A stretch of DNA of 64,000 nt from NCBI RefSeq assembly GCF_900107965.1, contig NZ_FNVU01000017.1, forward strand, positions 1 to 64,000, given 5' to 3'. Made by a program: the position numbers and the translations under genes. Below are positions 29,431 through 38,050 of this stretch, piece after piece. Origin of the DNA: Actinacidiphila yanglinensis. Its GTDB lineage: Bacteria > Actinomycetota > Actinomycetes > Streptomycetales > Streptomycetaceae. How positions within the stretch are numbered: the first letter of the stretch is position 1; each line of letters begins with the position of its first letter. Below the pieces are notes generated by a model. It made no database searches and was not told where the DNA came from. It worked only from the letters and a program-made list of their open reading frames with translations.

Positions 29431-29571
29431 ATGTTCCGAAGCCTGTTGAGCCGAACGAGTCGCACCAGCCGCGCGAGCCGCACGCGATCCGGGAAACCCG
29501 CGGCACCCGCGCCACCGTCGCGGCCCCGGGCCCACCCCCACGGCGTACCCCCGCACGCCGGGACCCGCTGA
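29431..29571 (+). CDS. Doubtful small ORF in the GH3 leader
   Basis: A 46-codon frame starting MFRSLLSRTSRTSRASRTRS, with GAAGGG about 8-13 nt upstream of the ATG. It is Arg/Ser/Pro rich, has no recognisable domain, and could be chance. It would be an upstream ORF if the promoter at 29197 is real. Confidence 0.2.
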   Translation: MFRSLLSRTSRTSRASRTRSGKPAAPAPPSRPRAHPHGVPPHAGTR

Positions 29572-29685
29572 CCCGATCCCACCCGATCCCCCGGACCCCC
29601 ACGTCCTCCGGGCTCCGATTCCCCGGTGCCCCCATCCTCCCGACCCCGACCGGAACACCCCCCTCGGCAGATGCTTGGAGGCATC

Positions 29686-32490
29686 GTGCACACGTTCCGC
29701 ACATCGGCGAGACGGCGAACGCCGTATCTGGCCGTCCTGGCCCTGGTGGCCGGCGGCACCGGCGTCCTCGGTGCCGTCACCGCGCCCACCGCGCAGGCCG
29801 CCCCCACCGCCTCGGCCGCGGCCTGTCCCTGGGTGCACTCCACCGCGCCGATCCCGCAGCGGGTCGCCCAGGTACTGGCGCAGATGACCACCGCCCAGAA
29901 GGTGTCGCTGGCCACCGGATCCGGTGGCTCCAGCTACGTCGGCTTCACCCCGGCGATCCCCGCGCTGTGCATCCCGGCGATGAACTTCGAGGACGGGCCG
30001 GCCGGCGTCGCCGACGGGATGGGCAACGTCACGCAGCTGCCCGCGCCGGTCAGCGTCGCCTCCACCTGGGACACCGCCGCCGAGCAGACCTACGGCCAGG
30101 TGATCGGCAACGAGCAGGCCGCCAAGGGCACCACCGTCGACCTCGGCCCGACCATCAACATCGACCGGGACCCGCGCTGGGGCCGTGCCTTCGAGTCCAT
30201 CGGCGAGGACCCCTACCTCAACGGCCAGTTGGGCGCCGCGGACATCCGGGGCGTGCAGTCCACCGGGGTGATGGCGCAGGTCAAGCACCTGGCCGTCTAC
30301 AACCAGGAGACCAACCGCAACACCCCGTCGGACAACGCGGTGATCAGCAACAAGGCGATGCAGGAGATCTACCTGCCCGCCTTCCAGGACGCGGTGCAGC
30401 AGGGCGCCGCCTCCTCCGTGATGTGCTCCTACAGCACGGTCAACGGCACCTACGCCTGCCAGAACCCCTACCTGCTGAACACCACGCTGCGCCAGCAGTT
30501 CGGCTTCCAGGGCTTCGTGACCTCGGACTGGGGCGCCACGCATTCCACGGCGCCGTCGGCCAACTCCGGCCTGGACCAGGACATGCCGGGCAACGACGGC
30601 TACTACGGCAGCGCGCTGACCACCGCGGTCGGCTCCGGCGCGGTCAGCCAGGCGACGCTCGACACGATGACGAGCCGGATCCTCACCGAGATGTTCTCCT
30701 TCGGGCTGTTCGACAAGGCGCCCACCGGCTCGCCCGGGCAGACCGCCACCAGCACCGCGAACAAGAACGCCGCGACGCAGCTCTCCGCCGAGGGCACCGT
30801 CCTGCTGAAGAACAGCGGCAACGTCCTGCCGTTCGGCTCGGGCACCAGCTCCATCGCGGTGATCGGCGCGGACGCCTCCACCAGCCCGCAGACCGCCGGC
30901 GGCGGCAGCGCGGCGGTCAGCTCCAGCGGCACCGTCACCCCGCTCCAGGGCATCACCTCCCGGGCCGGCAGCGGGATCAGCGTGAAGTACGACAGCGGCT
31001 CCAGCACCAGCTCGGCCGCCTCGCTCGCCGCGTCCTCGTCCGTCGCGGTGGTCTTCGCCAGCGACTTCGAGTCCGAGGGCAGCGACCTGGGCGGCATCGA
31101 CCTGCCGTCCTCGGAGAACAGCCTGATCTCCGCGGTCGCCGCCGCCAACCCGAACACGGTGGTGGTGCTCAACACCGGTTCCGCGGTGACCATGCCGTGG
31201 CTGAACTCGGTGAAGGGCGTCCTGGAGGCGTGGTACCCGGGCCAGAACGACGGCACCGCGATCGCCTCGCTGCTCTTCGGCGACACCAACCCCTCCGGCC
31301 ACCTCCCGGTGACCTTCCCCGCCTCCCTCTCCCAGGTCCCCGCGCACACCACCGCGCAGTGGCCGGGCACCAACGGGCAGGTGCAGTACTCCGAGGGCGT
31401 CGACGTCGGCTACCGCTACTACGACGCCAACAACCTCACGCCGCTCTTCCCGTTCGGCTTCGGCCTGTCGTACACCAGCTTCTCCTTCAGCAACCTGCAC
31501 GTGGGCACCCTGGCGGCGGGCGGCACGGCCACGGTGACCGCGACCGTCACCAACACCGGCTCCCGGGCCGGCGCGGACGTCGCCCAGCTGTACGTCGGCC
31601 AGCCGGCCGGCAACGGCGAACCGCCCCGGCAACTGCAGGGCTTCGCCCGGGTGAGCCTCCAGCCGGGCGCCAGCCAGACCGTCAGCTTCCCGGTCGGCCA
31701 GCAGAACCTGCGGTCCTACAGCGCGTCCGGCGACGCATGGACCACCGCGACCGGCGCCTACGGCATCTCGGTCGGCGACTCCGACGGCAACCTGCCGCTG
31801 ACCGGCACTCTGAACGTCACCTCGGCCCAGCTCGGCACCCCGCTGACGGTCACCGCTCCCGGCGCCCAGGAGGGCCTGACCGGCTCCGCGGTGTCCTTGC
31901 AGGTCGCCGCGCACGACACCACCAGCGGCCAGACCCCGACGTTCACCGCGACCGGGCTGCCGGCCGGCACGTCGATCTCGTCGTCGGGCGCCGTCACCGG
32001 CACCCCGACGCAGGCCGGTACCAGCACGGTCACCGTCACGGCCCACGACGGGGCAGGCGCCGGCGCCGCGACCACCTTCCTGTGGACGGTGGTGCCCGCC
32101 AACGCGGCGCAGGCCGGCCCGATCGTCGGCTACCAGGGCCTGTGCCTCGACGTGAGCGGCGCCAACTCCGCCGACGGCACCAAGGTCGACGTCTACACCT
32201 GCAACGGCACCACCGCGCAGCAGTGGACCGTCGGCGCCGACAGCACCGTGCGCGCGCTCGGCAAGTGCCTGGACGTCACCGCGGCGGGAACGGCCAACGG
32301 CACGAAGGTGCAGCTCTACACCTGCAACGGCACCGGCGCACAGGTCTGGCAGCCGCAGTCCGACGGATCGCTGCGCAACCCGTCCTCGGGCAGGTGCCTG
32401 GACGACACCGACCAGTCCACCACCCCGGGCACCCAGGTGCAGATCTGGGACTGCACGGGCGGCGCCAACCAGGTCTGGAAGCAGTCCTGA
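29686..32490 (+). CDS. Secreted GH3 glycosidase with C-terminal ricin-type lectin domain
   Basis: A 934-residue exported enzyme. After a signal peptide (cleavage near AQAAPTA) come the GH3 N-terminal barrel (about residues 60-340, nucleophile Asp in FVTSDWGATHS), the GH3 C-terminal domain (about 365-570, LLKNSGNVLPF, and DFESEGSDL near the acid/base region), a fibronectin III-like domain (about 600-670), an Ig-like domain (about 710-800), and a ricin B lectin domain (about 805-934) with three Q-x-W motifs (QQW, QVW, QVW). The architecture suggests a beta-glucosidase or beta-xylosidase acting on plant polysaccharide. GGAGG lies 4 nt before the GTG. Confidence 0.94.
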   Translation: MHTFRTSARRRTPYLAVLALVAGGTGVLGAVTAPTAQAAPTASAAACPWVHSTAPIPQRVAQVLAQMTTAQKVSLATGSGGSSYVGFTPAIPALCIPAMNFEDGPAGVADGMGNVTQLPAPVSVASTWDTAAEQTYGQVIGNEQAAKGTTVDLGPTINIDRDPRWGRAFESIGEDPYLNGQLGAADIRGVQSTGVMAQVKHLAVYNQETNRNTPSDNAVISNKAMQEIYLPAFQDAVQQGAASSVMCSYSTVNGTYACQNPYLLNTTLRQQFGFQGFVTSDWGATHSTAPSANSGLDQDMPGNDGYYGSALTTAVGSGAVSQATLDTMTSRILTEMFSFGLFDKAPTGSPGQTATSTANKNAATQLSAEGTVLLKNSGNVLPFGSGTSSIAVIGADASTSPQTAGGGSAAVSSSGTVTPLQGITSRAGSGISVKYDSGSSTSSAASLAASSSVAVVFASDFESEGSDLGGIDLPSSENSLISAVAAANPNTVVVLNTGSAVTMPWLNSVKGVLEAWYPGQNDGTAIASLLFGDTNPSGHLPVTFPASLSQVPAHTTAQWPGTNGQVQYSEGVDVGYRYYDANNLTPLFPFGFGLSYTSFSFSNLHVGTLAAGGTATVTATVTNTGSRAGADVAQLYVGQPAGNGEPPRQLQGFARVSLQPGASQTVSFPVGQQNLRSYSASGDAWTTATGAYGISVGDSDGNLPLTGTLNVTSAQLGTPLTVTAPGAQEGLTGSAVSLQVAAHDTTSGQTPTFTATGLPAGTSISSSGAVTGTPTQAGTSTVTVTAHDGAGAGAATTFLWTVVPANAAQAGPIVGYQGLCLDVSGANSADGTKVDVYTCNGTTAQQWTVGADSTVRALGKCLDVTAAGTANGTKVQLYTCNGTGAQVWQPQSDGSLRNPSSGRCLDDTDQSTTPGTQVQIWDCTGGANQVWKQS

Positions 32491-32495
32491 CGGCG

Positions 32496-32530
32496 GGGCC
32501 GCCGGGTCGGCCTCACCTGCCCGGCGGCCC
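32496..32530. terminator. Terminator hairpin between GH3 and rsmE (convergent)
   Basis: GGGCCGCCGGG (32496-32506) pairs perfectly with CCCGGCGGCCC (32520-32530). It lies 5 nt after the GH3 stop and could also serve rsmE from the other side. Confidence 0.65.
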
Positions 32531-32637
32531 TTCCCGCTCGACCCGCTCCAGCCGTTCCGGCCGCGCCACCTGCTCGACCCGCTCCCCCGCATGACCACGG
32601 GCCCTACGGCCCCTGCCCGGCCCGGACGCGCCGTCCC

Positions 32638-33381
32638 TTACCCCCACCGGCACGTCCGGGCCATCAACACGGAGACCGCCGCCACGCCCGCCGTCGAGGT
32701 GCGCAGCACCGTCGGCCCGAGCCGGTAGGACGCCGCGCCCGCCTCCGCGAACAGCGCCAACTCCTCCGGCGCGACGCCCCCTTCGGGACCGACCACCAGC
32801 ACCACCGAGCCGGTCGCGGGCAGTTCGGCGCCGGCCAGCGGGGCGCTTCCCTCCTCGTGCAGCACCGCCGCGAAGTCCGCCTCGGCCAGCAGCGCGCAGA
32901 GCTGACGCGTCGTCACCTGCTCGGCGACCGGCGGGAACCGCAGCCGCCGCGCCTGCTTGGCCGCCTCCCGGGCCGTGGAACGCCACTTCGCCAGCGACTT
33001 GGCGCCGCGCTCGCCGCGCCACTGGGTGACGCAGCGGGCCGCCGCCCACGGCACGACGGCGTCCACCCCGGCCTCGGTCATGGTCTCCACGGCCAGCTCG
33101 CCGCGGTCGCCCTTCGGCAGCGCCTGGACGACGGTGACCGTCACGGCCGGCTCCGGCTCGGTCCGCAGCTCGCGGACCTCGACGGTCAGCGCGTCCTTGC
33201 CCGTGACCTCGCCCACCACCCCGATCGCGCCGCGCCCGGCGCCGTCGGTGAGCACGATCTCCTCGCCGGCCTGGAGCCGCCGCACCGCGACCGCGTGCCG
33301 CCCCTCGGCGCCGTCGAGCCGCACCCGGGCCGGGGAGCCGTCGAGCGCCTGCGGCCCGACCAGGAAGACCGGCGCGGTCAT
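32638..33381 (-). CDS. rsmE: 16S rRNA (uracil1498-N3)-methyltransferase RsmE
   Basis: A 247-residue SPOUT-fold methyltransferase. The N-terminal PUA-like domain (RHAVAVRRLQAGEEIVLTDG) is followed by the SPOUT domain with LVVGPEGGVAPEELALF and the knot region YRLGPTVLRTSTAGVAAVSVL. The start overlaps the stop of the nitronate monooxygenase gene by 4 nt. RsmE beside dnaJ-hrcA is a conserved actinobacterial arrangement; here the monooxygenase gene lies between. Confidence 0.95.
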   Translation of the reverse strand: MTAPVFLVGPQALDGSPARVRLDGAEGRHAVAVRRLQAGEEIVLTDGAGRGAIGVVGEVTGKDALTVEVRELRTEPEPAVTVTVVQALPKGDRGELAVETMTEAGVDAVVPWAAARCVTQWRGERGAKSLAKWRSTAREAAKQARRLRFPPVAEQVTTRQLCALLAEADFAAVLHEEGSAPLAGAELPATGSVVLVVGPEGGVAPEELALFAEAGAASYRLGPTVLRTSTAGVAAVSVLMARTCRWG

Positions 33382-34442
33382 GCGCGGGCCTCCTCGGCGG
33401 CGTGCATCTCGGCGACCAGGGTCTCCACCAGCGCGCCGGCCGACAACTCCCGGGCCAGCCGGTGGCCCTGCCCGGCCCACAGCGCCATCGCCTGCGGGTC
33501 GCCGAGATCGGCGGCCGCCCGGCGGACCGGCAGGGTGAGGTGGTGCAGTTGCGGATACCCCGCCGGGGCGTAGCGGCCGTGTTCACGGATGAAGCGGTTG
33601 ACCAGGCCGCGCGCGGGGCGACCGGTGAAGGCGCGGGTCAACTCGGTGCGCGCGTACACCGGGTCGGTGAGCGCCTGCTTGTGCAGGGCGGGCGCGCCGG
33701 ACTCCGGGCAGACCAGGAACGCGGTGCCGAGCGCGGCCGCGCCGGCGCCCGCGGCGAGCACCGCGGTGATCTGCTCGCCGCGCATCAGCCCGCCGGCGGC
33801 GATGATCGGCAGCCGCACCACCTCGCGGACCTGCGTGATCAGCGACAGCAGCCCGATCCCGGCGCCGTCGAGCTGCGGGTCGTCGCGGTGGCTGCCCTGA
33901 TGCCCGCCGGCCTCGACGCCCTGCACGCACACGGCGTCCGCCCCGGCCCACTGCGCGGCCAGCGCCTCGGCGGGTGTGGTGACGGTGACGACGGTGTACG
34001 TGCCGGCCTTCGTGAACGCCTCCAGCACGGCCCGCTCGGGGCAGCCGAAGGTGAAGCTCACCATCGGCACCGGGTCCTCCAGCAGGATCGCCACCTTGGC
34101 CTCGTACCCGTCGTCGGAGCCGGCCTCCGGGTCACCGAGCGCCGTCGCGTACCAGGCGGCCTCGCCGGACAGCTGCTCCGCGTAGACCTCGACCGCGGAC
34201 GGGTCGACGGTGCCGGGCTGCGGCATGAAGAGGTTCACCCCGAACGGCTGCGAGGTGTGGTCCCGCAGTTGCCGGATCTCCTGGTACATCGCCTCGGACG
34301 TCTTGTACCCGGCGGCCAGGAAGCCGAGGCCGCCCGCGCCCGCCACGGCCGCCGCCAACCGCGGGTTGGACGCGCCGCCGGCCATCGGAGCCTGCACGAT
34401 CGGGTACGTCGAGAAGGAGGAGAGATCGGTCAACGCGGACAT
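33378..34442 (-). CDS. Nitronate monooxygenase (2-nitropropane dioxygenase-like) flavoprotein
   Basis: A 354-residue FMN-dependent TIM-barrel enzyme. PIVQAPMAGGASNPRLAAAV is the N-terminal signature; the FMN-binding parts are VCVQGVEAGGHQGSH, with the catalytic His, and IIAAGGLMRG followed by ALGTAFL. Members detoxify alkyl nitronates such as propionate-3-nitronate. CACGAT lies 6 nt before the start, so a leaderless start is possible. Translationally coupled to rsmE. Confidence 0.93.
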   Translation of the reverse strand: MSALTDLSSFSTYPIVQAPMAGGASNPRLAAAVAGAGGLGFLAAGYKTSEAMYQEIRQLRDHTSQPFGVNLFMPQPGTVDPSAVEVYAEQLSGEAAWYATALGDPEAGSDDGYEAKVAILLEDPVPMVSFTFGCPERAVLEAFTKAGTYTVVTVTTPAEALAAQWAGADAVCVQGVEAGGHQGSHRDDPQLDGAGIGLLSLITQVREVVRLPIIAAGGLMRGEQITAVLAAGAGAAALGTAFLVCPESGAPALHKQALTDPVYARTELTRAFTGRPARGLVNRFIREHGRYAPAGYPQLHHLTLPVRRAAADLGDPQAMALWAGQGHRLARELSAGALVETLVAEMHAAEEARA

Positions 34443-34655
34443 GGCGTCATCGTGTCACGTAGGGTGCGGCGACCTGCGACGCGGGGTGCGCGGGGGCGGG
34501 ACACCGCCCCCGGCGGCGGGCCGCCCGCGCCCCGCCGGGCACGCAGCGGCAGAGCGGTCCGCCCCGGCGGCGCGTGGTGGACCACCGCGGGGCACCCGGA
34601 CCGCCCGGACCGGCGCGACCCGGACCACCCGGCCACCCCGGACCGCGGCCCTGGC

Positions 34656-35792
34656 CTACCGCCCGTTGAACGCGTCCTTCAGCCGGGAGAACAGCCCCTG
34701 CTGCCCGGGCGCGAACTGCCCGGTGGGACGCTCCTCGCCGCGCAGCTTCGCCAGCCGCCGCAGGAGATCCTCCTGGTCGGCGTCGAGCTTGTGCGGGGTG
34801 ACCACCTCGACGTGCACGATGAGGTCGCCGCGCCCGCCACCGCGCAGGTGGGTGATGCCGCGCTGGTGCAGCGGGATCGACTGGCCGGACTGGGTGCCGG
34901 GCCGCACGTCGACCTCCTCCAGGCCGTCGAGCGTCTCCAGCGGGCACTTGGTGCCGAGCGCGGCCGCGGTCATCGGGATGGTCACGGTGCAGTGCAGGTC
35001 GTCACCGCGGCGCTGGAAGACGGCGTGCGGCAGCTCGCGGATCTCCACGTACAGGTCGCCGGCCGGGCCGCCGCCGGGGCCGACCTCGCCCTCGCCCGCC
35101 AGCTGGATCCTGGTGCCGTTGTCGACGCCGGCCGGGATCTTCACCGTCAGGGTGCGCCGCGAGCGCACCCGGCCGTCGCCCGCGCACTCCGGGCACGGGG
35201 TGGGCACCACGGTGCCGAAGCCCTGGCACTGCGGGCACGGCCGCGAGGTCATGACCTGGCCGAGGAAGGACCGGGTGACCTGGGAGACCTCGCCGCGGCC
35301 GCGGCACATGTCGCAGGTCTGCGCGGAGGTGCCGGGCGCGGCCCCCTCGCCGTTGCAGGTGCCGCAGGTGACCGCGGTGTCCACCTGGATGTCCTTGGTG
35401 GTGCCGAACGCGGCTTCGTCCAGCTCGATCTCCAGCCGGATCATCGCGTCCTGGCCGCGCCGGGTGCGCGAGCGCGGGCCGCGCTGCGAGGACTGCCCGA
35501 AGAAGGCGTCCATGATGTCGCTGAAGTTGCCGAAGCCCGCGCCGAAGCCGCCCGCGCCGCCACCTCCGCCCGCGGCCGACAGCGGATCGCCACCGAGGTC
35601 GTAGACCTGCTTCTTCTGCGGATCGGAGAGGACCTCGTAGGCCGCGTTGATCTCCTTGAACCGCTCCTGCGTCTTCGGGTCCGGGTTGACGTCCGGGTGC
35701 AGTTCGCGAGCGAGGCGGCGGAAGGCCTTCTTGATCTCGTCCGGGCCCGCGTCGCGGCGTACGCCGAGTACGGCGTAGTAGTCCGTGGCCAC
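34656..35792 (-). CDS. dnaJ: Chaperone protein DnaJ (DnaJ2)
   Basis: A 378-residue type I J-domain co-chaperone of DnaK. The J domain with HPD occurs at residues about 3-65 (RELHPDVNPD), followed by a Gly-rich region, the zinc-finger domain with four CxxCxGxG-type repeats (CGTCNGEGA, CDMCRGRGE, CPQCQGFGT, CPECAGDGR) and the C-terminal substrate-binding domains. The GTG start follows the hrcA stop TAG without any gap, so translation is coupled. It is controlled with hrcA through the CIRCE element. 213 nt separate it from the monooxygenase gene downstream; that stretch holds only GC-rich sequence. Confidence 0.97.
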   Translation of the reverse strand: MATDYYAVLGVRRDAGPDEIKKAFRRLARELHPDVNPDPKTQERFKEINAAYEVLSDPQKKQVYDLGGDPLSAAGGGGGAGGFGAGFGNFSDIMDAFFGQSSQRGPRSRTRRGQDAMIRLEIELDEAAFGTTKDIQVDTAVTCGTCNGEGAAPGTSAQTCDMCRGRGEVSQVTRSFLGQVMTSRPCPQCQGFGTVVPTPCPECAGDGRVRSRRTLTVKIPAGVDNGTRIQLAGEGEVGPGGGPAGDLYVEIRELPHAVFQRRGDDLHCTVTIPMTAAALGTKCPLETLDGLEEVDVRPGTQSGQSIPLHQRGITHLRGGGRGDLIVHVEVVTPHKLDADQEDLLRRLAKLRGEERPTGQFAPGQQGLFSRLKDAFNGR

Positions 35793-36809
35793 CTACGACT
35801 CCGCCAGGATCTGTCCGACGTAACGTGCCACTGCGCGTACCGCTCCCATCGTTCCGGGGTAGTCCATGCGGGTCGGTCCGACCACGCCTAGCTTGGCGAC
35901 TGCCTCGTCGCCCGAACCGTAGCCGACCGCCACCACGGAGGTGGAATTGAGGCCCTCGTGAAAATTCTCATGCCCGATCCGGACGGTCATGGTGCCGTCG
36001 GCGGTCTCCCCGAGGAGCTTGAGGAGCACCATCTGCTCCTCGAGCGCTTCGAGCACCGGCCGGATCGTGAGCGGGAAGTCGTGGTGGAAGCGGGTCAGGT
36101 TGGCCGCGCCGCCGAGCATGATCCGCTCCTCCTTCTCCTCGACGAGGGTTTCCAGGAGGGTGGCGAGCACCGTGCCGACCGACGGGCGGTCGTCGGGGTC
36201 GAAGCCGTCCGCCATGTCCTGCACCCTCGGCGCCACCTCGGAGAAACGGCTGCCGGTGACCCGGCTGTTGAGCCGGGCGCGCAGGTCCGCGAGGACCGTC
36301 TCGCCGACCGGACCCGGGCAGTCGATGATGCGCTGCTCGACCCGGCCGGTGTCGGTGATCAGCACCAGCATCACCCGGGCCGGCGCCAGCGACAGCAGCT
36401 CCACGTGCCGCACCGAGGAACGGGTCAGCGACGGGTACTGCACGACGGCGACCTGCCGGGTGACCTGCGCCAGCAGCCGGACGGTGCGGGCCACCACGTC
36501 GTCGAGGTCGACGGCGCCCTCGAGGAAGTTCTGGATCGCGCGGCGCTCGGCGCCCGACAGCGGCTTGACGCCGGCGAGCTTGTCCACGAAGAGCCGGTAG
36601 CCCTTGTCGGTGGGGATGCGGCCGGCGCTGGTGTGGGGCTGCGCGATGTAGCCCTCCTCCTCCAGCACCGCCATGTCGTTGCGCACGGTGGCCGGGGAGA
36701 CCCCCAGCGAGTGCCGCTCGGTCAGCGCCTTCGACCCGACGGGCTCCTCGGTGCCGACGTAATCCTGAACGATGGCACGCAGCACTTCCAGCCGGCGTTC
36801 GCTCAGCAT
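35793..36809 (-). CDS. hrcA: Heat-inducible transcriptional repressor HrcA
   Basis: A 338-residue repressor of heat-shock genes that binds CIRCE. The winged helix N-terminus is [25 protein letters not shown] with [18 protein letters not shown]; the GAF-like domain follows to ARYVGQIL. The ATG at 36809 has GGAGGTGCG directly upstream, deciding the start. A perfect CIRCE lies in its leader at 36843-36869, so it represses its own hrcA-dnaJ operon. It is the first gene of the operon. Confidence 0.97.
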   Translation of the reverse strand: MLSERRLEVLRAIVQDYVGTEEPVGSKALTERHSLGVSPATVRNDMAVLEEEGYIAQPHTSAGRIPTDKGYRLFVDKLAGVKPLSGAERRAIQNFLEGAVDLDDVVARTVRLLAQVTRQVAVVQYPSLTRSSVRHVELLSLAPARVMLVLITDTGRVEQRIIDCPGPVGETVLADLRARLNSRVTGSRFSEVAPRVQDMADGFDPDDRPSVGTVLATLLETLVEEKEERIMLGGAANLTRFHHDFPLTIRPVLEALEEQMVLLKLLGETADGTMTVRIGHENFHEGLNSTSVVAVGYGSGDEAVAKLGVVGPTRMDYPGTMGAVRAVARYVGQILAES

Positions 36810-36842
36810 CGCGCACCTCCAACCCGGTCCAGGCCCTCTGGC

Positions 36843-36869
36843 CTGGCACTCGTCAGTTTCGAGTGCCAG
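36843..36869 (-). promoter_or_regulatory. CIRCE element (HrcA operator)
   Basis: CTGGCACTC (36843-36851), a 9-nt spacer and GAGTGCCAG (36861-36869) form the perfect 9-9-9 inverted repeat of CIRCE. A TACACT -10-like box lies just upstream (36883-36888 on the minus strand), so the operator covers the start of transcription. Confidence 0.95.
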
Positions 36870-37044
36870 CGCTCCCGCAGCCAGTGTACGGCGCTGCGGC
36901 AAGGGCTCGGCAAGAGTGACAGCGATACGGCGTCATGCGGCGGGCGGTACGAGCGATACGCGCGGTACGTACGGTGTTGCGCGCGGTGGTTCGGCCCGCG
37001 GGGTCCGGCACGCGGGACGGCGGGCGCGGCGATAGCGTCGTCCC

Positions 37045-37764
37045 GTGGGCGATGCGGAGGACGACCGGTCGGTATGGGAACAGCTCGCGCCGGGGGTCGC
37101 CCGGTGCCGGCTGCCGCACCTCGACGTGACGATCGGGCTCGTGGTCGGCGCGGAGGGGGTCCTGCTCGTCGACACCGGGTCCACGCTGCGCGAAGGGGCG
37201 CGGCTGCGCGCCCGGGTCGAGGCGCTCACCGGCCGCGGGGTCACCCATGTCGTGCTCACCCACGGGCACTTCGACCACGTCTTCGGCGCGGCGGCCTTCC
37301 CGGAGGCGACGGTGTACGGGCACCGCGGGCTGGCGGGCCATCTGCGGCGCGAGGGGGACGCGCTGCGTGCGGACGCGGTCGCGCACGGGACCGACCCCGA
37401 GGAGGCGGCCGGGGCGGCCGCGGCTCTCCGGTACCCGGACCGGCTCGTCGCCGAGCGGCTCGCCCTCGACCTCGGGGGGCGGCCGGTGCTCCTCGTCCAT
37501 CCCGGCCCCGGGCACACCGGCCACGATCTCGTCGTGCACGTCCCCGGGGCCACCGCGAGTGATCCCGGGGTCGTCTTCTGCGGGGACCTGGTCGAGGAGT
37601 CGGGGGAGCCCCAGGCGGGCCACGACGCCTTTCCCGCGGCCTGGCCCGCCACCCTCGAGGTGGTGCTCGCGCTCGGCGGGGAGACGGCCCGCTACGTCCC
37701 CGGGCACGGTGCGGTGGTCGACGCCCGCTACGTTCGCGCGCAGCGCGACCAGTTGACCCCCTAG
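37045..37764 (+). CDS. Metallo-beta-lactamase fold hydrolase
   Basis: A 239-residue cytoplasmic hydrolase. The zinc motif is LTHGHFDHVFG, later ligands are in HPGPGHTGHDLV and FCGDLVEESG, and YVPGHGAVV is the last. The family includes glyoxalase II-like and lactonase enzymes; the substrate is unknown. It is leaderless: TAGCGT (37033-37038) lies 6 nt before the GTG. Its last codons and stop (LTP-stop, TAG) lie inside the left arm of repeat D. Confidence 0.88.
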   Translation: MGDAEDDRSVWEQLAPGVARCRLPHLDVTIGLVVGAEGVLLVDTGSTLREGARLRARVEALTGRGVTHVVLTHGHFDHVFGAAAFPEATVYGHRGLAGHLRREGDALRADAVAHGTDPEEAAGAAAALRYPDRLVAERLALDLGGRPVLLVHPGPGHTGHDLVVHVPGATASDPGVVFCGDLVEESGEPQAGHDAFPAAWPATLEVVLALGGETARYVPGHGAVVDARYVRAQRDQLTP

Positions 37765-38037
37765 GCTGCCCCGTCCCGCCGGTCGAGGGACCACCCGCCG
37801 GTGGGTGGCTTGTCGCGCAGTTCCCCGCGCCCCTTGGGGGTGACCCTCTTCCCGCGGAGGAACCGCACATACCCAGGGGCGCGGGGAACTGCGCGCTCAG
37901 CAGACCACCGGGGCGCGGGCGCACACGCACCCCAGCCGGGGCGGCGCCTCGAAGGGGCGCGGGGGACGGCGCGACGAGCCACGGCGGACGGGTGGTCCCT
38001 CGGGCGGGAGGTCCACCCACTTCGGGGGGTCAGGCCC
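37752..38037. repeat. Palindromic GC-rich intergenic repeat, copy D, filling a whole gap
   Basis: It starts TTGACCCCCTAGGCTGCC, which includes the stop of the MBL gene, then carries the inverted core (37813-37836), CCCGCGGAGGAACCGCACATACC and the direct core (37874-37895). A third, diverged GC-rich block follows (AGGGGCGCGGGGGACGGCGCG near 37955). It ends GGGGGGTCAGG at 38034, touching the -10 box of the DUF3097 gene. Confidence 0.82.
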
Positions 38038-38043
38038 TACGAT
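38038..38043 (+). promoter_or_regulatory. -10 box of the leaderless DUF3097 gene
   Basis: TACGAT lies 7 nt before the ATG at 38051 and directly after the end of repeat D. Confidence 0.5.
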
Positions 38044-38050
38044 CATCCGC

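Larger units (their letters stand above)
28939..29685. other. Long intergenic region before the GH3 gene
   Basis: About 750 nt without a well-supported gene. It holds a perfect 10-bp inverted repeat (29161-29170 and 29195-29204), a promoter-like pair overlapping its right arm, and a short reading frame of 46 codons at 29431-29571 with GAAGGG upstream. The stretch 29050-29120 is less GC-rich than its surroundings. No terminator with a long stem is evident after the beta-lactamase-like gene. Confidence 0.6.

Noticed and set aside
28086-32594. Open frame of about 1500 codons overlapping the beta-lactamase-like and GH3 genes
   Set aside because: It is a shadow of high-GC coding DNA: Arg/Pro/Gly/His-rich, no domain, and it spans two well-supported genes and the gap between them.
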